Source: an uncultured Clostridia bacterium (GTDB lineage: Bacteria; Bacillota; Clostridia; TANB77; CAG-508). From it: a stretch of 33,429 nucleotides of DNA. Made by a program: the position numbers and the translations under genes. The stretch lies in assembly GCA_944388695.1 (NCBI GenBank), contig CALXJT010000014.1, forward strand, positions 1-33,429, in the 5' to 3' direction. This document shows positions 5,658 through 13,466 of this stretch, piece by piece; position 1 is the first letter of the stretch; every line of letters starts with the position of its first letter. Under the pieces are notes generated by a model that saw nothing but the letters and a program-made list of their open reading frames with translations, was not told where the DNA came from and did not search any database.

Positions 5658-7925
5658 ATGAAAATAAATGTAAAATCACAAAAAGGTATCACATTAATAG
5701 CACTTACAATAGCAGTAATAATTTTAGTTTTACTTACTGGTATGTTAGTATATAACGCAAAAGACACAATATATATAGAAAATTATAGAAACTTATCAAA
5801 CGATATAGAAAACCTAAAAGATAAAGTTTCAGAATTTTACAGTGAATATGGAGAAATACCCGCAAACATACAATATACCAACACAATAGACATAGAAGGA
5901 GTATTAAATACTAAAGAAAAAGAAAATATGGATCAATTCTATGTAATAGATTTACAAGCATTAGATGGATTGACATTGAATTTTGGAGAAGATTATGAAA
6001 AAGTAAAAGACACAAATACAGAAACAGCAAATCAATATACAGATATTTATATAATCCACAAGATAACACATAACATCTTCTATGTAGATGGCGTAAATGT
6101 AGAAGATAATGGAATGATGCTAACATATTACACAACATATAGAGAACCAGACAACACAGATATAGACTTAAGATATGTAGAAGGAGTAAAAATACCAAAT
6201 AATTTCTATTATGTGGGTGGGACAAAAGAAACAGGACTAGTAATTTCAGACATAAGAGGAGATGACATGGAAAACTCCAAAAAAGGAAATCAATATGTAT
6301 GGATACCTGTAGAAGACACAGTATTACAAGAAGATGGAAAAACAATTGCAACAGATGAAAAAGAATTTGTAGAAAGTGCAAATGCAAATAGAGGTTTCTA
6401 TGTAAGTAGATTTGAAGCAGGAATAGACGGTGCAACAGGATTAAATACAACAGGATTAAATAATGATCAAGTTCCAAATGAAGAATGGATAGGATGGCAA
6501 GGAGGAAGTATAGTAAGTCAAAAAGATGCAAAACCATTCAATTATATAACAGTAAAATCAGCAATGAAACAAGCAGAAACAATGTATACAGGAGGAAATG
6601 TAACAGGAAGATTAATGAGTAAATCAGCATATGAACAAATATTAAGATTTATAAACAAAAAAGATGATTTAGACTATAAAACATGGGGAAATACAAAAGA
6701 TAGTAGTTTTTCAATAGATTCAAGCAATGCAATGGTATTTAATACATCAAGTAAAAATTACACATCAAAAACAGGAACAAAACAAGCAAATCAAGTAAAT
6801 GTATTAACATCAGGAGCATCAAACCAAAATATGATAAAAAATATATATGACATCGCAGGAAATTTAGCAGAATTTACAACATATGAACCAACAGAAGGAA
6901 ATATTCAATATGTAGGTTCATCAGCATCATTAGTAGGAACAGATATTGAATCAAATAATACACTAAAAACAGCAAATTATGACATGGGATTTAGAATAGT
7001 ATTATATCTTCCAATAGAAGAGGAAAAATTCTCACAAACATATACAGAGACAACAAGCTATACAGATGTAAATGGTGACACAGCATATATACCAGCAGGT
7101 TTCCAAGTAGGTTTAACAAATGGAATAAATCAAGTTAGAAATGGACTAGTAATTCAAGATGAAAAAGGAAATCAATTTGTATGGGTGCCTGTTGATGATA
7201 TAAGTGATTTTAAAACATATGAAGGGTATGGAACAGGAACATTGCAAAATAGATTAGAATTGAGTACAGAGCCATATGAAAATGGATATGCAACAGAATC
7301 AGATGAATATAAAGCAATGTATGATAGTGTATCAAAAAATAAAGGATTTTATGTAGGAAGATATGAAGCAGGAACAGATGCAACTAGGACATCAGGTTCT
7401 GGAATTACAGATGAAGTTAAAATTGCAAAAGGAAAAAATGTATATAATTATATAGGATGGTCAAACAGTAAATCAATGTCTAATGAGAACGGAGGAGCGG
7501 TAGAGTTATCTAAAAAATTTGCAGAGAAAAATGGATATAATGAAAGTGTTACAAGTACATTAATCTATGGAACACAATGGGATGCAATAATGTCATGGAT
7601 AGACCCAGCATATAAAACGCAAAGTTGTGATACAGAAACATCATTTGTAGCAGCGGCTTTAGAAGATAGAGGAAATCATACAGGGACAATATTAAAAACG
7701 GGTAATAGTGATAAGTATAGAATAAAAAATATATATGATTTATCAGGAAATGTAGCAGAGTGGACTATGGAGGCGTATGAAGATGATGTCAGAATAAATA
7801 GAGGAAGATCAGCATTAACAAAAGCACCACCATCTAGCAGGGAAACAACGTATAATGATAGTAAAGCTACACCAGAAACAAAGATAGGAAATTTAGGTTT
7901 TAGAATAACATTATATGTAAAGTAG
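5658..7925 (+). CDS. prepilin-like surface protein with two FGE/SUMF-like domains
   Basis: A 755-residue protein. The N-terminus is a class III-type prepilin signal: basic MKINVKSQKG, then ITLIALTIAVIILVLLTGML as the hydrophobic helix, with cleavage expected after G10. The usual Glu at +5 is Ala. Residues 37-175 resemble a pseudopilin stalk. Two copies of a formylglycine-generating-enzyme-like domain follow, at about 178-452 and 475-755. Each has QYVWIPVED or QFVWVPVDD, GFYVxRxEAG, IYDxxGNxAE(F/W)T and a closing MGFRI or LGFRI strand. The catalytic cysteine pair of true FGE is missing, so a ligand-binding (C-type-lectin fold) or adhesive role is more likely than an enzyme. AAAGGAG precedes the ATG, and a terminator follows at 8072. 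Confidence 0.75.
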   Translation: MKINVKSQKGITLIALTIAVIILVLLTGMLVYNAKDTIYIENYRNLSNDIENLKDKVSEFYSEYGEIPANIQYTNTIDIEGVLNTKEKENMDQFYVIDLQALDGLTLNFGEDYEKVKDTNTETANQYTDIYIIHKITHNIFYVDGVNVEDNGMMLTYYTTYREPDNTDIDLRYVEGVKIPNNFYYVGGTKETGLVISDIRGDDMENSKKGNQYVWIPVEDTVLQEDGKTIATDEKEFVESANANRGFYVSRFEAGIDGATGLNTTGLNNDQVPNEEWIGWQGGSIVSQKDAKPFNYITVKSAMKQAETMYTGGNVTGRLMSKSAYEQILRFINKKDDLDYKTWGNTKDSSFSIDSSNAMVFNTSSKNYTSKTGTKQANQVNVLTSGASNQNMIKNIYDIAGNLAEFTTYEPTEGNIQYVGSSASLVGTDIESNNTLKTANYDMGFRIVLYLPIEEEKFSQTYTETTSYTDVNGDTAYIPAGFQVGLTNGINQVRNGLVIQDEKGNQFVWVPVDDISDFKTYEGYGTGTLQNRLELSTEPYENGYATESDEYKAMYDSVSKNKGFYVGRYEAGTDATRTSGSGITDEVKIAKGKNVYNYIGWSNSKSMSNENGGAVELSKKFAEKNGYNESVTSTLIYGTQWDAIMSWIDPAYKTQSCDTETSFVAAALEDRGNHTGTILKTGNSDKYRIKNIYDLSGNVAEWTMEAYEDDVRINRGRSALTKAPPSSRETTYNDSKATPETKIGNLGFRITLYVK

Positions 7926-8071
7926 TATAAGAAATATAAAAATAACATAAATAAAGAAAGCAATATATAATAATAAATCAAAACCAGAAATATTATAATG
8001 AAATGCATAACGACAAATTATTATTAATTAAATAATACATTTTACAAAAATTAGATGAAAGAATAAATCTA

Positions 8072-8106
8072 AAAAATCAGCTCATAACAAAGAGTTGATT
8101 TTTTTA
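8072..8106 (+). terminator. rho-independent terminator after the pilin-like gene
   Basis: ATCAGCTC (about 8076-8083) pairs with GAGTTGAT (8092-8099), with one G-U pair and an 8-base loop, followed by a run of seven Ts. It isolates the surface-protein gene from the min cluster. Confidence 0.75.
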
Positions 8107-8116
8107 GTTAAGAAAA

Positions 8117-8147
8117 TGGTCAATCCGTACCCGTCCCCAATTGACCA
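8117..8147. repeat. REP-like inverted repeat with GTCCCC core
   Basis: TGGTCAAT at 8117-8124 and ATTGACCA at 8140-8147 are perfect inverted arms around a 15-base loop containing CCCGTCCCC. The GC-rich core stands out from the AT-rich surroundings. It shares GTCCCCAAT-like sequence with the larger palindrome at 16534-16656. A further CAATTGAC copy at 8173-8180 overlaps the minD -35 box. Confidence 0.5.
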
Positions 8148-8174
8148 AAAAATAAATTTTTTTATGTCAAACAA

Positions 8175-8203
8175 TTGACTTTTCAGCAATTTCATTATAT
8201 TAT
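8175..8203 (+). promoter_or_regulatory. sigma-A-type promoter of minD-minE-rodA
   Basis: TTGACT at 8175-8180 and TATTAT at 8198-8203 are separated by 17 bases. The minD ATG lies 46 bases downstream, behind a strong AAGGAGGA site. Since a terminator precedes it, this is likely the main promoter of the division cluster. Confidence 0.65.
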
Positions 8204-8249
8204 ATATACGATTTAAAATAGTGTTTTTAAAATCCTAAGGAGGAAAATT

Positions 8250-9044
8250 ATGGGAGAAGTAATCGTTATAACATCAGGAAAAGGTGGAGTAGGAAAAACA
8301 ACAACAACAGCAAATTTAGGAGCAAGTTTAGCAGTAGAAGGAAAAAAAGTAGCATTAGTTGACACAGATATAGGATTAAGAAATTTAGATGTTGTTATGG
8401 GACTAGAAAATAGAATAGTATATGACATAGTAGATGTTGTAGAAGAAAAATGTAAATTAAGACAAGCATTAATAAAAGATAAAAGATTTAAAGATTTATA
8501 CCTACTACCAGCAGCTCAAACAAGAGATAAAAGTGCAGTAAATGAAGAACAAATGAGAGAATTAGTAGATAAACTAAAGCAAGAATTTGATTACATATTA
8601 ATAGATTGCCCAGCAGGAATAGAACAAGGATTTAAAAATGCAATTGCAGGAGCAAATCGTGCAATCGTAGTAACAACAGCAGAGATATCAGCAATAAGAG
8701 ACGCAGATAGAATTATAGGGCTACTAGAATCTTCAGAAATAAAAAATCCAGAATTAGTAATAAACAGAATAAGACCTAACATGGTAAGAAAAGGAGAAAT
8801 GATGGATGTTGAAGATATAGTGGATTTATTATCAATTGACTTAATAGGAGTAGTACCAGATGACGAATACATAATAACACAAACAAATAAAGGAGAACCA
8901 GTAATCCAAAATAAAAAAGCACCATCAGGAAAAGCATATATGGAAATAGCAAAAAGAGTTCTAGGAGAAAAAATAGAAGTAACAATCCCTGGAAGAGAAA
9001 AAGGCTTTTTTGCTAAATTAAAAAGATTATTCAAAAGATCATAA
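8250..9044 (+). CDS. minD: septum site-determining ATPase MinD
   Basis: A 264-residue deviant Walker-A ATPase. SGKGGVGKTTTT at 9-20 has the signature Lys11 and catalytic Lys16. DTDIGLRNLDVVMGLENR near 38-55 and the Walker-B strand YILIDCPAGIE near 114-124 are typical of MinD. The C-terminus GFFAKLKRLFKRS is the amphipathic membrane-targeting helix. MinD binds the membrane as an ATP-bound dimer, recruits MinC to block polar FtsZ rings, and is released by MinE. minE follows after 26 bases and rodA next, as in many Clostridia. No minC lies upstream in this window. Confidence 0.97.
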   Translation: MGEVIVITSGKGGVGKTTTTANLGASLAVEGKKVALVDTDIGLRNLDVVMGLENRIVYDIVDVVEEKCKLRQALIKDKRFKDLYLLPAAQTRDKSAVNEEQMRELVDKLKQEFDYILIDCPAGIEQGFKNAIAGANRAIVVTTAEISAIRDADRIIGLLESSEIKNPELVINRIRPNMVRKGEMMDVEDIVDLLSIDLIGVVPDDEYIITQTNKGEPVIQNKKAPSGKAYMEIAKRVLGEKIEVTIPGREKGFFAKLKRLFKRS

Positions 9045-9070
9045 AAAGCAATCATGGAGGGAAAATAAGA

Positions 9071-9715
9071 ATGTTTGAAAGCATAATAAAATTCTTTAAA
9101 AATATAGGAAAAAAAGAAGAAAAAAAAGAAGCATCAAATTCAAAAGAAGCCGCAAAAGAAAGATTACATCTAGTATTAATGCAAGATAGAGCAAATGTAT
9201 CAGCTGACTTTTTAGAGTTAATGAAGCAAGAGATAATAGAAGTAATAAAGAAATATATAGAGGTTGATGAAGAAGCAATAGATGTTAGATTAACAAATGA
9301 AAAAAAAGATGACGGAACAAATGGAGCACCAGCACTATATGCAAACATTCCCATCTTAAATATAAAAAATGAAGCAAGAAAAGTAGAAAAAGAAGAAAAC
9401 AATTCAAACGAAAACAAAGATGAAAAAGAAAAAAATAAAAATCAGCAAGATAAAAGTCAAACGCAAAATCAAGATGAAAAGAATAGAGAGCAAAAACATC
9501 ATGAAGAAAAAAAGCAAATACAAAGTCATAAAGAAAATAATATAAAATCAAAAGATGAAAAAACGGATAGAAAGCCAAATAAAGAAAGTCAAGAAGGTGA
9601 AAATAAAGACAAAAAAAATAAAGAAGATAATAGAGAAGAAAGACATAGAGAAAACGAAGCAAGTAGAATTGAAAAAACAGAAAAGATTAAAGAAGAAAAA
9701 GAGATAAAACAATAA
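9071..9715 (+). CDS. minE: MinE topological specificity factor with long charged tail
   Basis: A 214-residue protein. Residues 1-12 (MFESIIKFFKNI) form the amphipathic membrane helix. Residues 27-98 are the MinD-activating and dimerisation fold (KERLHLVLMQDRANVS, then LMKQEIIEVIKKYIEVDEE), ending at ANIPILNI. MinE stimulates MinD ATPase and drives pole-to-pole patterning. Ordinary MinE is about 85-90 residues, so the last ~115 residues are an addition. That tail is almost purely Lys, Glu, Asn, Gln, Asp, His and Arg with virtually no hydrophobic residues, so it is probably disordered. The frame stays open and codon choice matches the neighbours. The ribosome site is GGAGGG about 10 bases before the ATG. 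Confidence 0.92.
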   Translation: MFESIIKFFKNIGKKEEKKEASNSKEAAKERLHLVLMQDRANVSADFLELMKQEIIEVIKKYIEVDEEAIDVRLTNEKKDDGTNGAPALYANIPILNIKNEARKVEKEENNSNENKDEKEKNKNQQDKSQTQNQDEKNREQKHHEEKKQIQSHKENNIKSKDEKTDRKPNKESQEGENKDKKNKEDNREERHRENEASRIEKTEKIKEEKEIKQ

Positions 9716-9759
9716 ATCAAAAGAAAAAATAAAATTCATAAAGAAAAAGAGGGAGGCCA

Positions 9760-10833
9760 TTGAGAAAAAGAGAATTAAAAAATATGGAATGGGGATTACC
9801 AATTGTAGCGGTAATTCTATCCATAATAGGATTAATTGCATTATTTTCAGCAACTCAAGAAACAGAATTTGATGAATTTAAAAAACAAATAATATGGATT
9901 GTAGTAAGCATAGTAGCAATGATAGTTGTTATGTGCATAGACTATGAAGTATTAACAAAAATATCGCCATTTTTCTATGGATTATTTATAATTTTACTGA
10001 TAGGAGTATTATTCACAGAACCAATAAATGGAGCAAGTAGCTGGTTTAATATTGGGATGTTTTCATTCCAACCAGGAGAATTCGCCAAAATTTTTGTAAT
10101 ATTATTTTTAGCATATGTAATATCAAAAATACAAGCAAGAAATAAAAGTGAAATCAACAGGCCAACAAGACTATTATTAATACTGTTAGTACTAGCAGTA
10201 CCTGTATTACTAATAATAAAAGAACCTGATTATGGAACTGCAATGGCATATATAGTAGGATTTTTAGTTATGCTATTTACAGCGGGAATAGATAAAAAAT
10301 ATATAATAGGCTCACTAATATTAGTAGTTATAGCAGTACCACTTGTATATAATTTTATACTACCAGAACACGCAAAACAAAGAATTGATATATTTCTAAA
10401 TCCAGAATCAGACCCTAGAGGAGCTGGATATAATATTCTTCAATCAAAACTTGCAATAGGTGCAGGTGGATTAACAGGAATGGGACTTTTAAAGGGAAAT
10501 CAGACACAATTAGGATTCTTGTATCCAAAAACTACAGACTTTATATATTCTGTAATAGGAGAAGAACTAGGATTTATCGTAGCAGGTTTAATAATAATAC
10601 TCTATGTATATTTTATAACCAAAATAATATATGTAGCAAAAACCGCAAAAGATGATATAGGTTCACTAATAGCTTCAGGAATAGCAGGAATATTTATATT
10701 CCATGTGCTAGAAAATATAGGAATGGTAATGGGATTATTACCAATAACAGGTGTACCTCTACCATTTATAAGTTATGGACGGAAGTTCAATGATAACAAA
10801 CTTTATATTAGTAGGAATATTACTAAATATTAG
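9760..10833 (+). CDS. rodA: rod-shape SEDS glycosyltransferase RodA, C-terminus frameshifted
   Basis: A polytopic SEDS-family protein that polymerises lipid II into glycan strands with a class B PBP. Signature segments include WFNIGMFSFQPGEFAKIF near 92-109, KEPDYGTAM near 148-156 and PKTTDFIYSVIGEELGF near 257-273. The last holds the conserved catalytic-site Asp. TTG at 9760 is the start, with GGGAGG just upstream. The frame reads normally to GVPLPFISYG and then diverges to RKFNDNKL and ends at 10833. An extra C at 10780 accounts for this: without it the codons continue GSSMITNFILVGILLNISG to a stop at 10865-10867, giving a normal 368-residue protein. As written, the SYGGSS motif and last helix are lost. 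Confidence 0.9.
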   Translation: MRKRELKNMEWGLPIVAVILSIIGLIALFSATQETEFDEFKKQIIWIVVSIVAMIVVMCIDYEVLTKISPFFYGLFIILLIGVLFTEPINGASSWFNIGMFSFQPGEFAKIFVILFLAYVISKIQARNKSEINRPTRLLLILLVLAVPVLLIIKEPDYGTAMAYIVGFLVMLFTAGIDKKYIIGSLILVVIAVPLVYNFILPEHAKQRIDIFLNPESDPRGAGYNILQSKLAIGAGGLTGMGLLKGNQTQLGFLYPKTTDFIYSVIGEELGFIVAGLIIILYVYFITKIIYVAKTAKDDIGSLIASGIAGIFIFHVLENIGMVMGLLPITGVPLPFISYGRKFNDNKLYISRNITKY

Positions 10834-10867
10834 TGGAAAAAGGCAAAAAACTATTTTTGTAAAATAA
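10780..10867 (+). other. rodA: frameshift site and displaced 3' end of rodA
   Basis: The sequence reads GGACGGAAGTTC where the family needs GGAGGAAGTTC (Gly-Gly-Ser-Ser). Removing C10780 restores the conserved ending in full, through to TAA at 10865-10867. The extra base is not in a homopolymer, so simple run-length error does not explain it. It may be a sequencing error, a recent mutation or a strain-specific loss. Confidence 0.8.
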
Positions 10868-10979
10868 AAAAGAAACATGAAATTAAATTATAAATAAGAA
10901 AAGAAGATATTAAAATATAGAAAAACATAAAAAAGTAAAAATAAATATATATTAAAATAAAGACAAAAAAGAGGATGAT

Positions 10980-11957
10980 ATGTACTTAAAAAAAATAAAA
11001 ATTGGAAATTTAGAAATAGAAAATAATATATTTTTAGCACCAATGGCAGGAATAACAGATTTAGCATATAGAAGGATTTGCAAAGAATATGGTGCAGGAT
11101 TAACATATACAGAAATGTTGAGCAGTAAAGCAATATTTTATAATGACGAAAAAACAAAACTTTTAATGAAAACAGAAGGAGAAAAAAGACCAATTGCATT
11201 CCAAATTTTTGGCAGTGATGAAGAAGCAATGGGGTATGCGACAAATAAAATTTCAGACATGGCAGACATTATAGATATAAACATGGGTTGTCCAGCACCA
11301 AAAGTTGTAAAAAATGGTGATGGAAGTAAATTATTACTAGATATCAATAAAGCAGAAAAAGTAATAAAAGCAGTAATAAAAAATACAGATAAACCTGTAA
11401 CATTAAAAATAAGAACAGGATGGGATAAAGAAAATATAGTAGCAATAGAATTTGCACAAATGGCAGAAAATGCAGGAATATCAGCAATAACAGTACATGG
11501 TAGAACGAGAACAGAATATTATTCAGGAAAAGCAAATTTAGATATTATAAAAAAAGTAAAAGAATCAGTAAAAATACCTGTAATAGGAAATGGAGACATT
11601 ATAGATGAAGAAAGTGCAAGAAATATGTTTGAAAAAACAGGTGTAGATGCAATTATGATAGGAAGAGGAAGCTTTGGAAATCCATGGATATTTAATAAAA
11701 TAAAGTATTACCTAGAAACTGGAGAAAAATTACCAGAAATATCTATAAAAGAAAAACAAGAAGTAATGGAAAAACATATAAGATATGAACTAGAAACAAA
11801 AAAAGAAATTGTAGCAATAAGGGAATTAAGAAAACCAATTTCATGGTATACAAAAAATCTAAAAAATTCAAGTGAATTCAGAGACAAAATCAATCACATT
11901 GAAGAAAAACAAGAATTATTAGATACAGTCCGAGAATATTTTGAAAGCCTAAAATAG
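10980..11957 (+). CDS. dusB: tRNA-dihydrouridine synthase DusB
   Basis: A 325-residue FMN enzyme that reduces uridines in the tRNA D-loop using NADPH. FLAPMAGITD near 18-27 and YTEMLSSKA near 42-50 line the flavin site. DINMGCPAPKVVKNGDGS near 99-116 holds the catalytic Cys. TVHGRTRTEYYSGKA near 174-188 and GNGDIIDEESA / MIGRGSFGNPW are the remaining TIM-barrel signatures. The length is normal for DusB. The start has GAGGATGAT immediately upstream. It follows rodA by 112 bases and ends in its own terminator at 12072-12119. Confidence 0.95.
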   Translation: MYLKKIKIGNLEIENNIFLAPMAGITDLAYRRICKEYGAGLTYTEMLSSKAIFYNDEKTKLLMKTEGEKRPIAFQIFGSDEEAMGYATNKISDMADIIDINMGCPAPKVVKNGDGSKLLLDINKAEKVIKAVIKNTDKPVTLKIRTGWDKENIVAIEFAQMAENAGISAITVHGRTRTEYYSGKANLDIIKKVKESVKIPVIGNGDIIDEESARNMFEKTGVDAIMIGRGSFGNPWIFNKIKYYLETGEKLPEISIKEKQEVMEKHIRYELETKKEIVAIRELRKPISWYTKNLKNSSEFRDKINHIEEKQELLDTVREYFESLK

Positions 11958-12071
11958 CATCCAGAATAATATATAAATTGAAGATTTTTATAGAATAAGT
12001 ATACTAAAAATAGAAAGATTTAAGCTGAAAGTAATTTTAAAAGTAATATTGAATTTAATATTGTAAATGTG

Positions 12072-12119
12072 AAAAATTGAGTTAGAAATTTATCAAAAAT
12101 ATCTAATTCAATTTTTTTA
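12072..12119 (+). terminator. rho-independent terminator after dusB
   Basis: AATTGAGTTAGA (about 12075-12086) pairs with TCTAATTCAATT (12102-12113), with one G-U pair. The loop is 15 bases and a T run follows. This is a strong intrinsic terminator 115 bases beyond the dusB stop. Confidence 0.8.
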
Positions 12120-12221
12120 TATAAGATAAGAATATGACTAAAATAAAAATATGATTTTTATATTACAAATCATATTTAAAGAAAAAACGAATAAAATCTA
12201 GAAAGCAAGGAGGAATTCGTT

Positions 12222-12827
12222 TTGAAAAATAAAAAATTAATAATCATATTAGCTATAATATTATTAACAATTATATCTATAATTTTTATAAAAAACATGG
12301 CTAAAAAATCAGAAAATGGAAATAATATAACTAGTCAAGAAATTATAAATAAAATTTTGAATATTAGTTCATATGAAGTAGAAATAGAAGCAACCATAAC
12401 AAGTAATAAAAATCAAAACACATATAAAATTAATCAAAAATATAAAAATCCAGACTTTAGTAGCCAGACAGTAATAGAACCAAAAAATATAGAAGGAACA
12501 GAAATCATAAGAGAAAAAGAAAAAATAACATTGAAAAATACAAAATTAAATTTAACTAAAATAATAGAAGAATATCCAGAAATAGCAGAAAATAATCTAG
12601 ATTTATCAACCTTTATATCTGAATATGCTAATAATGAAAAAAAAGAAGTAAAAGAAAATGAAAATGAAATAATATTAAAAGTAGAAGTAGATAAAAATAA
12701 TTCACACATAAAAGAAAAAGAATTATATATCGACAAAAAAAATATAAAACCGATTAAAATGATAATATATGGGACTAACAAAAAAGAAATAATATACATA
12801 TCATATAATAAGGTAAAGATAAATTAG
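12222..12827 (+). CDS. membrane-anchored LolA-fold protein, YdcC/GerS-like
   Basis: A 201-residue protein starting at TTG with AAGGAGG 8 bases upstream. Residues 6-25 form an N-terminal membrane helix with no lipobox Cys. The rest is a series of alternating beta strands (YEVEIEATITSN, NTYKINQKYKNP, TVIEPKNIEGTEIIRE, ELYIDKKNIKPIKMIIYG) in the LolA/RseB layout. In Bacillus the LolA-like YdcC gene lies upstream of alr and ndoAI-ndoA, and in Clostridioides the LolA-like GerS is a germination lipoprotein encoded near alr. Here a mazF follows directly, so gene order supports this assignment. A sporulation or germination role is inferred only. Confidence 0.55.
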   Translation: MKNKKLIIILAIILLTIISIIFIKNMAKKSENGNNITSQEIINKILNISSYEVEIEATITSNKNQNTYKINQKYKNPDFSSQTVIEPKNIEGTEIIREKEKITLKNTKLNLTKIIEEYPEIAENNLDLSTFISEYANNEKKEVKENENEIILKVEVDKNNSHIKEKELYIDKKNIKPIKMIIYGTNKKEIIYISYNKVKIN

Positions 12828-12918
12828 CAAAAATAAAAAATAAAATAAGCTAATTCTTTACAAAACTAATATTACAAAAAGAAAACTTGACAATTTACCA
12901 ATATTAGGAGTGAAGAAA

Positions 12919-13263
12919 ATGGTAATAAAAAGAGGAGATATGTTCTATGCAGATTTAAGTCCAGTAGTTGGTTCAGAACAAGGAGGAATAAGACCAGTAC
13001 TAATAATACAAAATGATTTAGGAAACAAATATAGTCCAACTGTAATAGCAGCAGCAATAACATCACAAACGACAAAAAATAAATTACCAACACATATAGA
13101 AATTCAATCAAATGAGGGAGGGCTAAAGAATGATTCTGTTATATTAACAGAACAAATAAGAACAATAGATAAAAGCAGATTAAAAGAAAAAATAGGCCAT
13201 ATAGAAGATGAAAATGTGATGAAACAAATAAATGATGCTTTAGGAGTAAGTTTTGGATTATAA
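12919..13263 (+). CDS. mazF: MazF/NdoA-type mRNA endoribonuclease
   Basis: A protein of 114 residues from ATG 12919, preferred over the GTG at 12910 because that GTG overlaps the TTAGGAG ribosome site. [20 protein letters not shown] near 1-20 and [12 protein letters not shown] near 22-33 are the family start, where the Arg takes part in catalysis. LPTHIEIQS and [14 protein letters not shown] follow. The protein is very close to NdoA (EndoA) of Bacillus, which cuts mRNA at UACAU-type sites. The usual antitoxin gene (mazE/ndoAI) is not upstream: the preceding 91 bases hold no candidate. It may be elsewhere, or the enzyme may be controlled differently. Confidence 0.93.
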   Translation: MVIKRGDMFYADLSPVVGSEQGGIRPVLIIQNDLGNKYSPTVIAAAITSQTTKNKLPTHIEIQSNEGGLKNDSVILTEQIRTIDKSRLKEKIGHIEDENVMKQINDALGVSFGL

Positions 13264-13376
13264 AATTTTAAATTTATATAGATATAAAGCTAAAAAATAG
13301 TATTTTTACAAAAGTTAAGATTACCTTTAGTGCATATGTAAAAAGAGAAAAAATAATAGAATTTTTATAAAAATAA

Positions 13377-13426
13377 AAGAGAAATATTTCCACATCTAAA
13401 TGAGAAAATATTCTCTTCTATTTTTA
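13377..13426. terminator. hairpin between convergent mazF and HD-GYP gene
   Basis: AAGAGAAATATTTC (13377-13390) pairs with GAAAATATTCTCTT (13404-13417) with small bulges, then CTATTTTTAT. It is placed to end transcription of mazF on the forward strand. The A-rich left flank means it may also work in reverse. Confidence 0.5.
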
Positions 13427-13466
13427 TATTATTAAAGATTCTACATAGATTTTATAAACAACTATT

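Larger units (their letters stand above)
7926..8249. other. 324-base intergenic region before minD
   Basis: From left to right it holds AT-rich spacer, a rho-independent terminator (8072-8106), a small REP-like inverted repeat (8117-8147), the minD promoter (8175-8203) and its ribosome site (AAGGAGGA at 8237-8244). No gene is visible. In particular no minC fragment is seen. Confidence 0.6.

Noticed and set aside
5911-6537. Long reverse-strand open frame (about 208 codons) inside the pilin-like gene
   Set aside because: It is rich in Leu, Phe, Tyr and His, as expected from the antisense of A-rich codons, has no ribosome site and no recognisable domain. It is a shadow of the forward gene.
7700-7925. 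Diversity-generating retroelement variable region at the end of the FGE-like domain
   Set aside because: The fold is right, but no reverse transcriptase, template repeat or accessory gene is present in the window. Kept only as a check to run.
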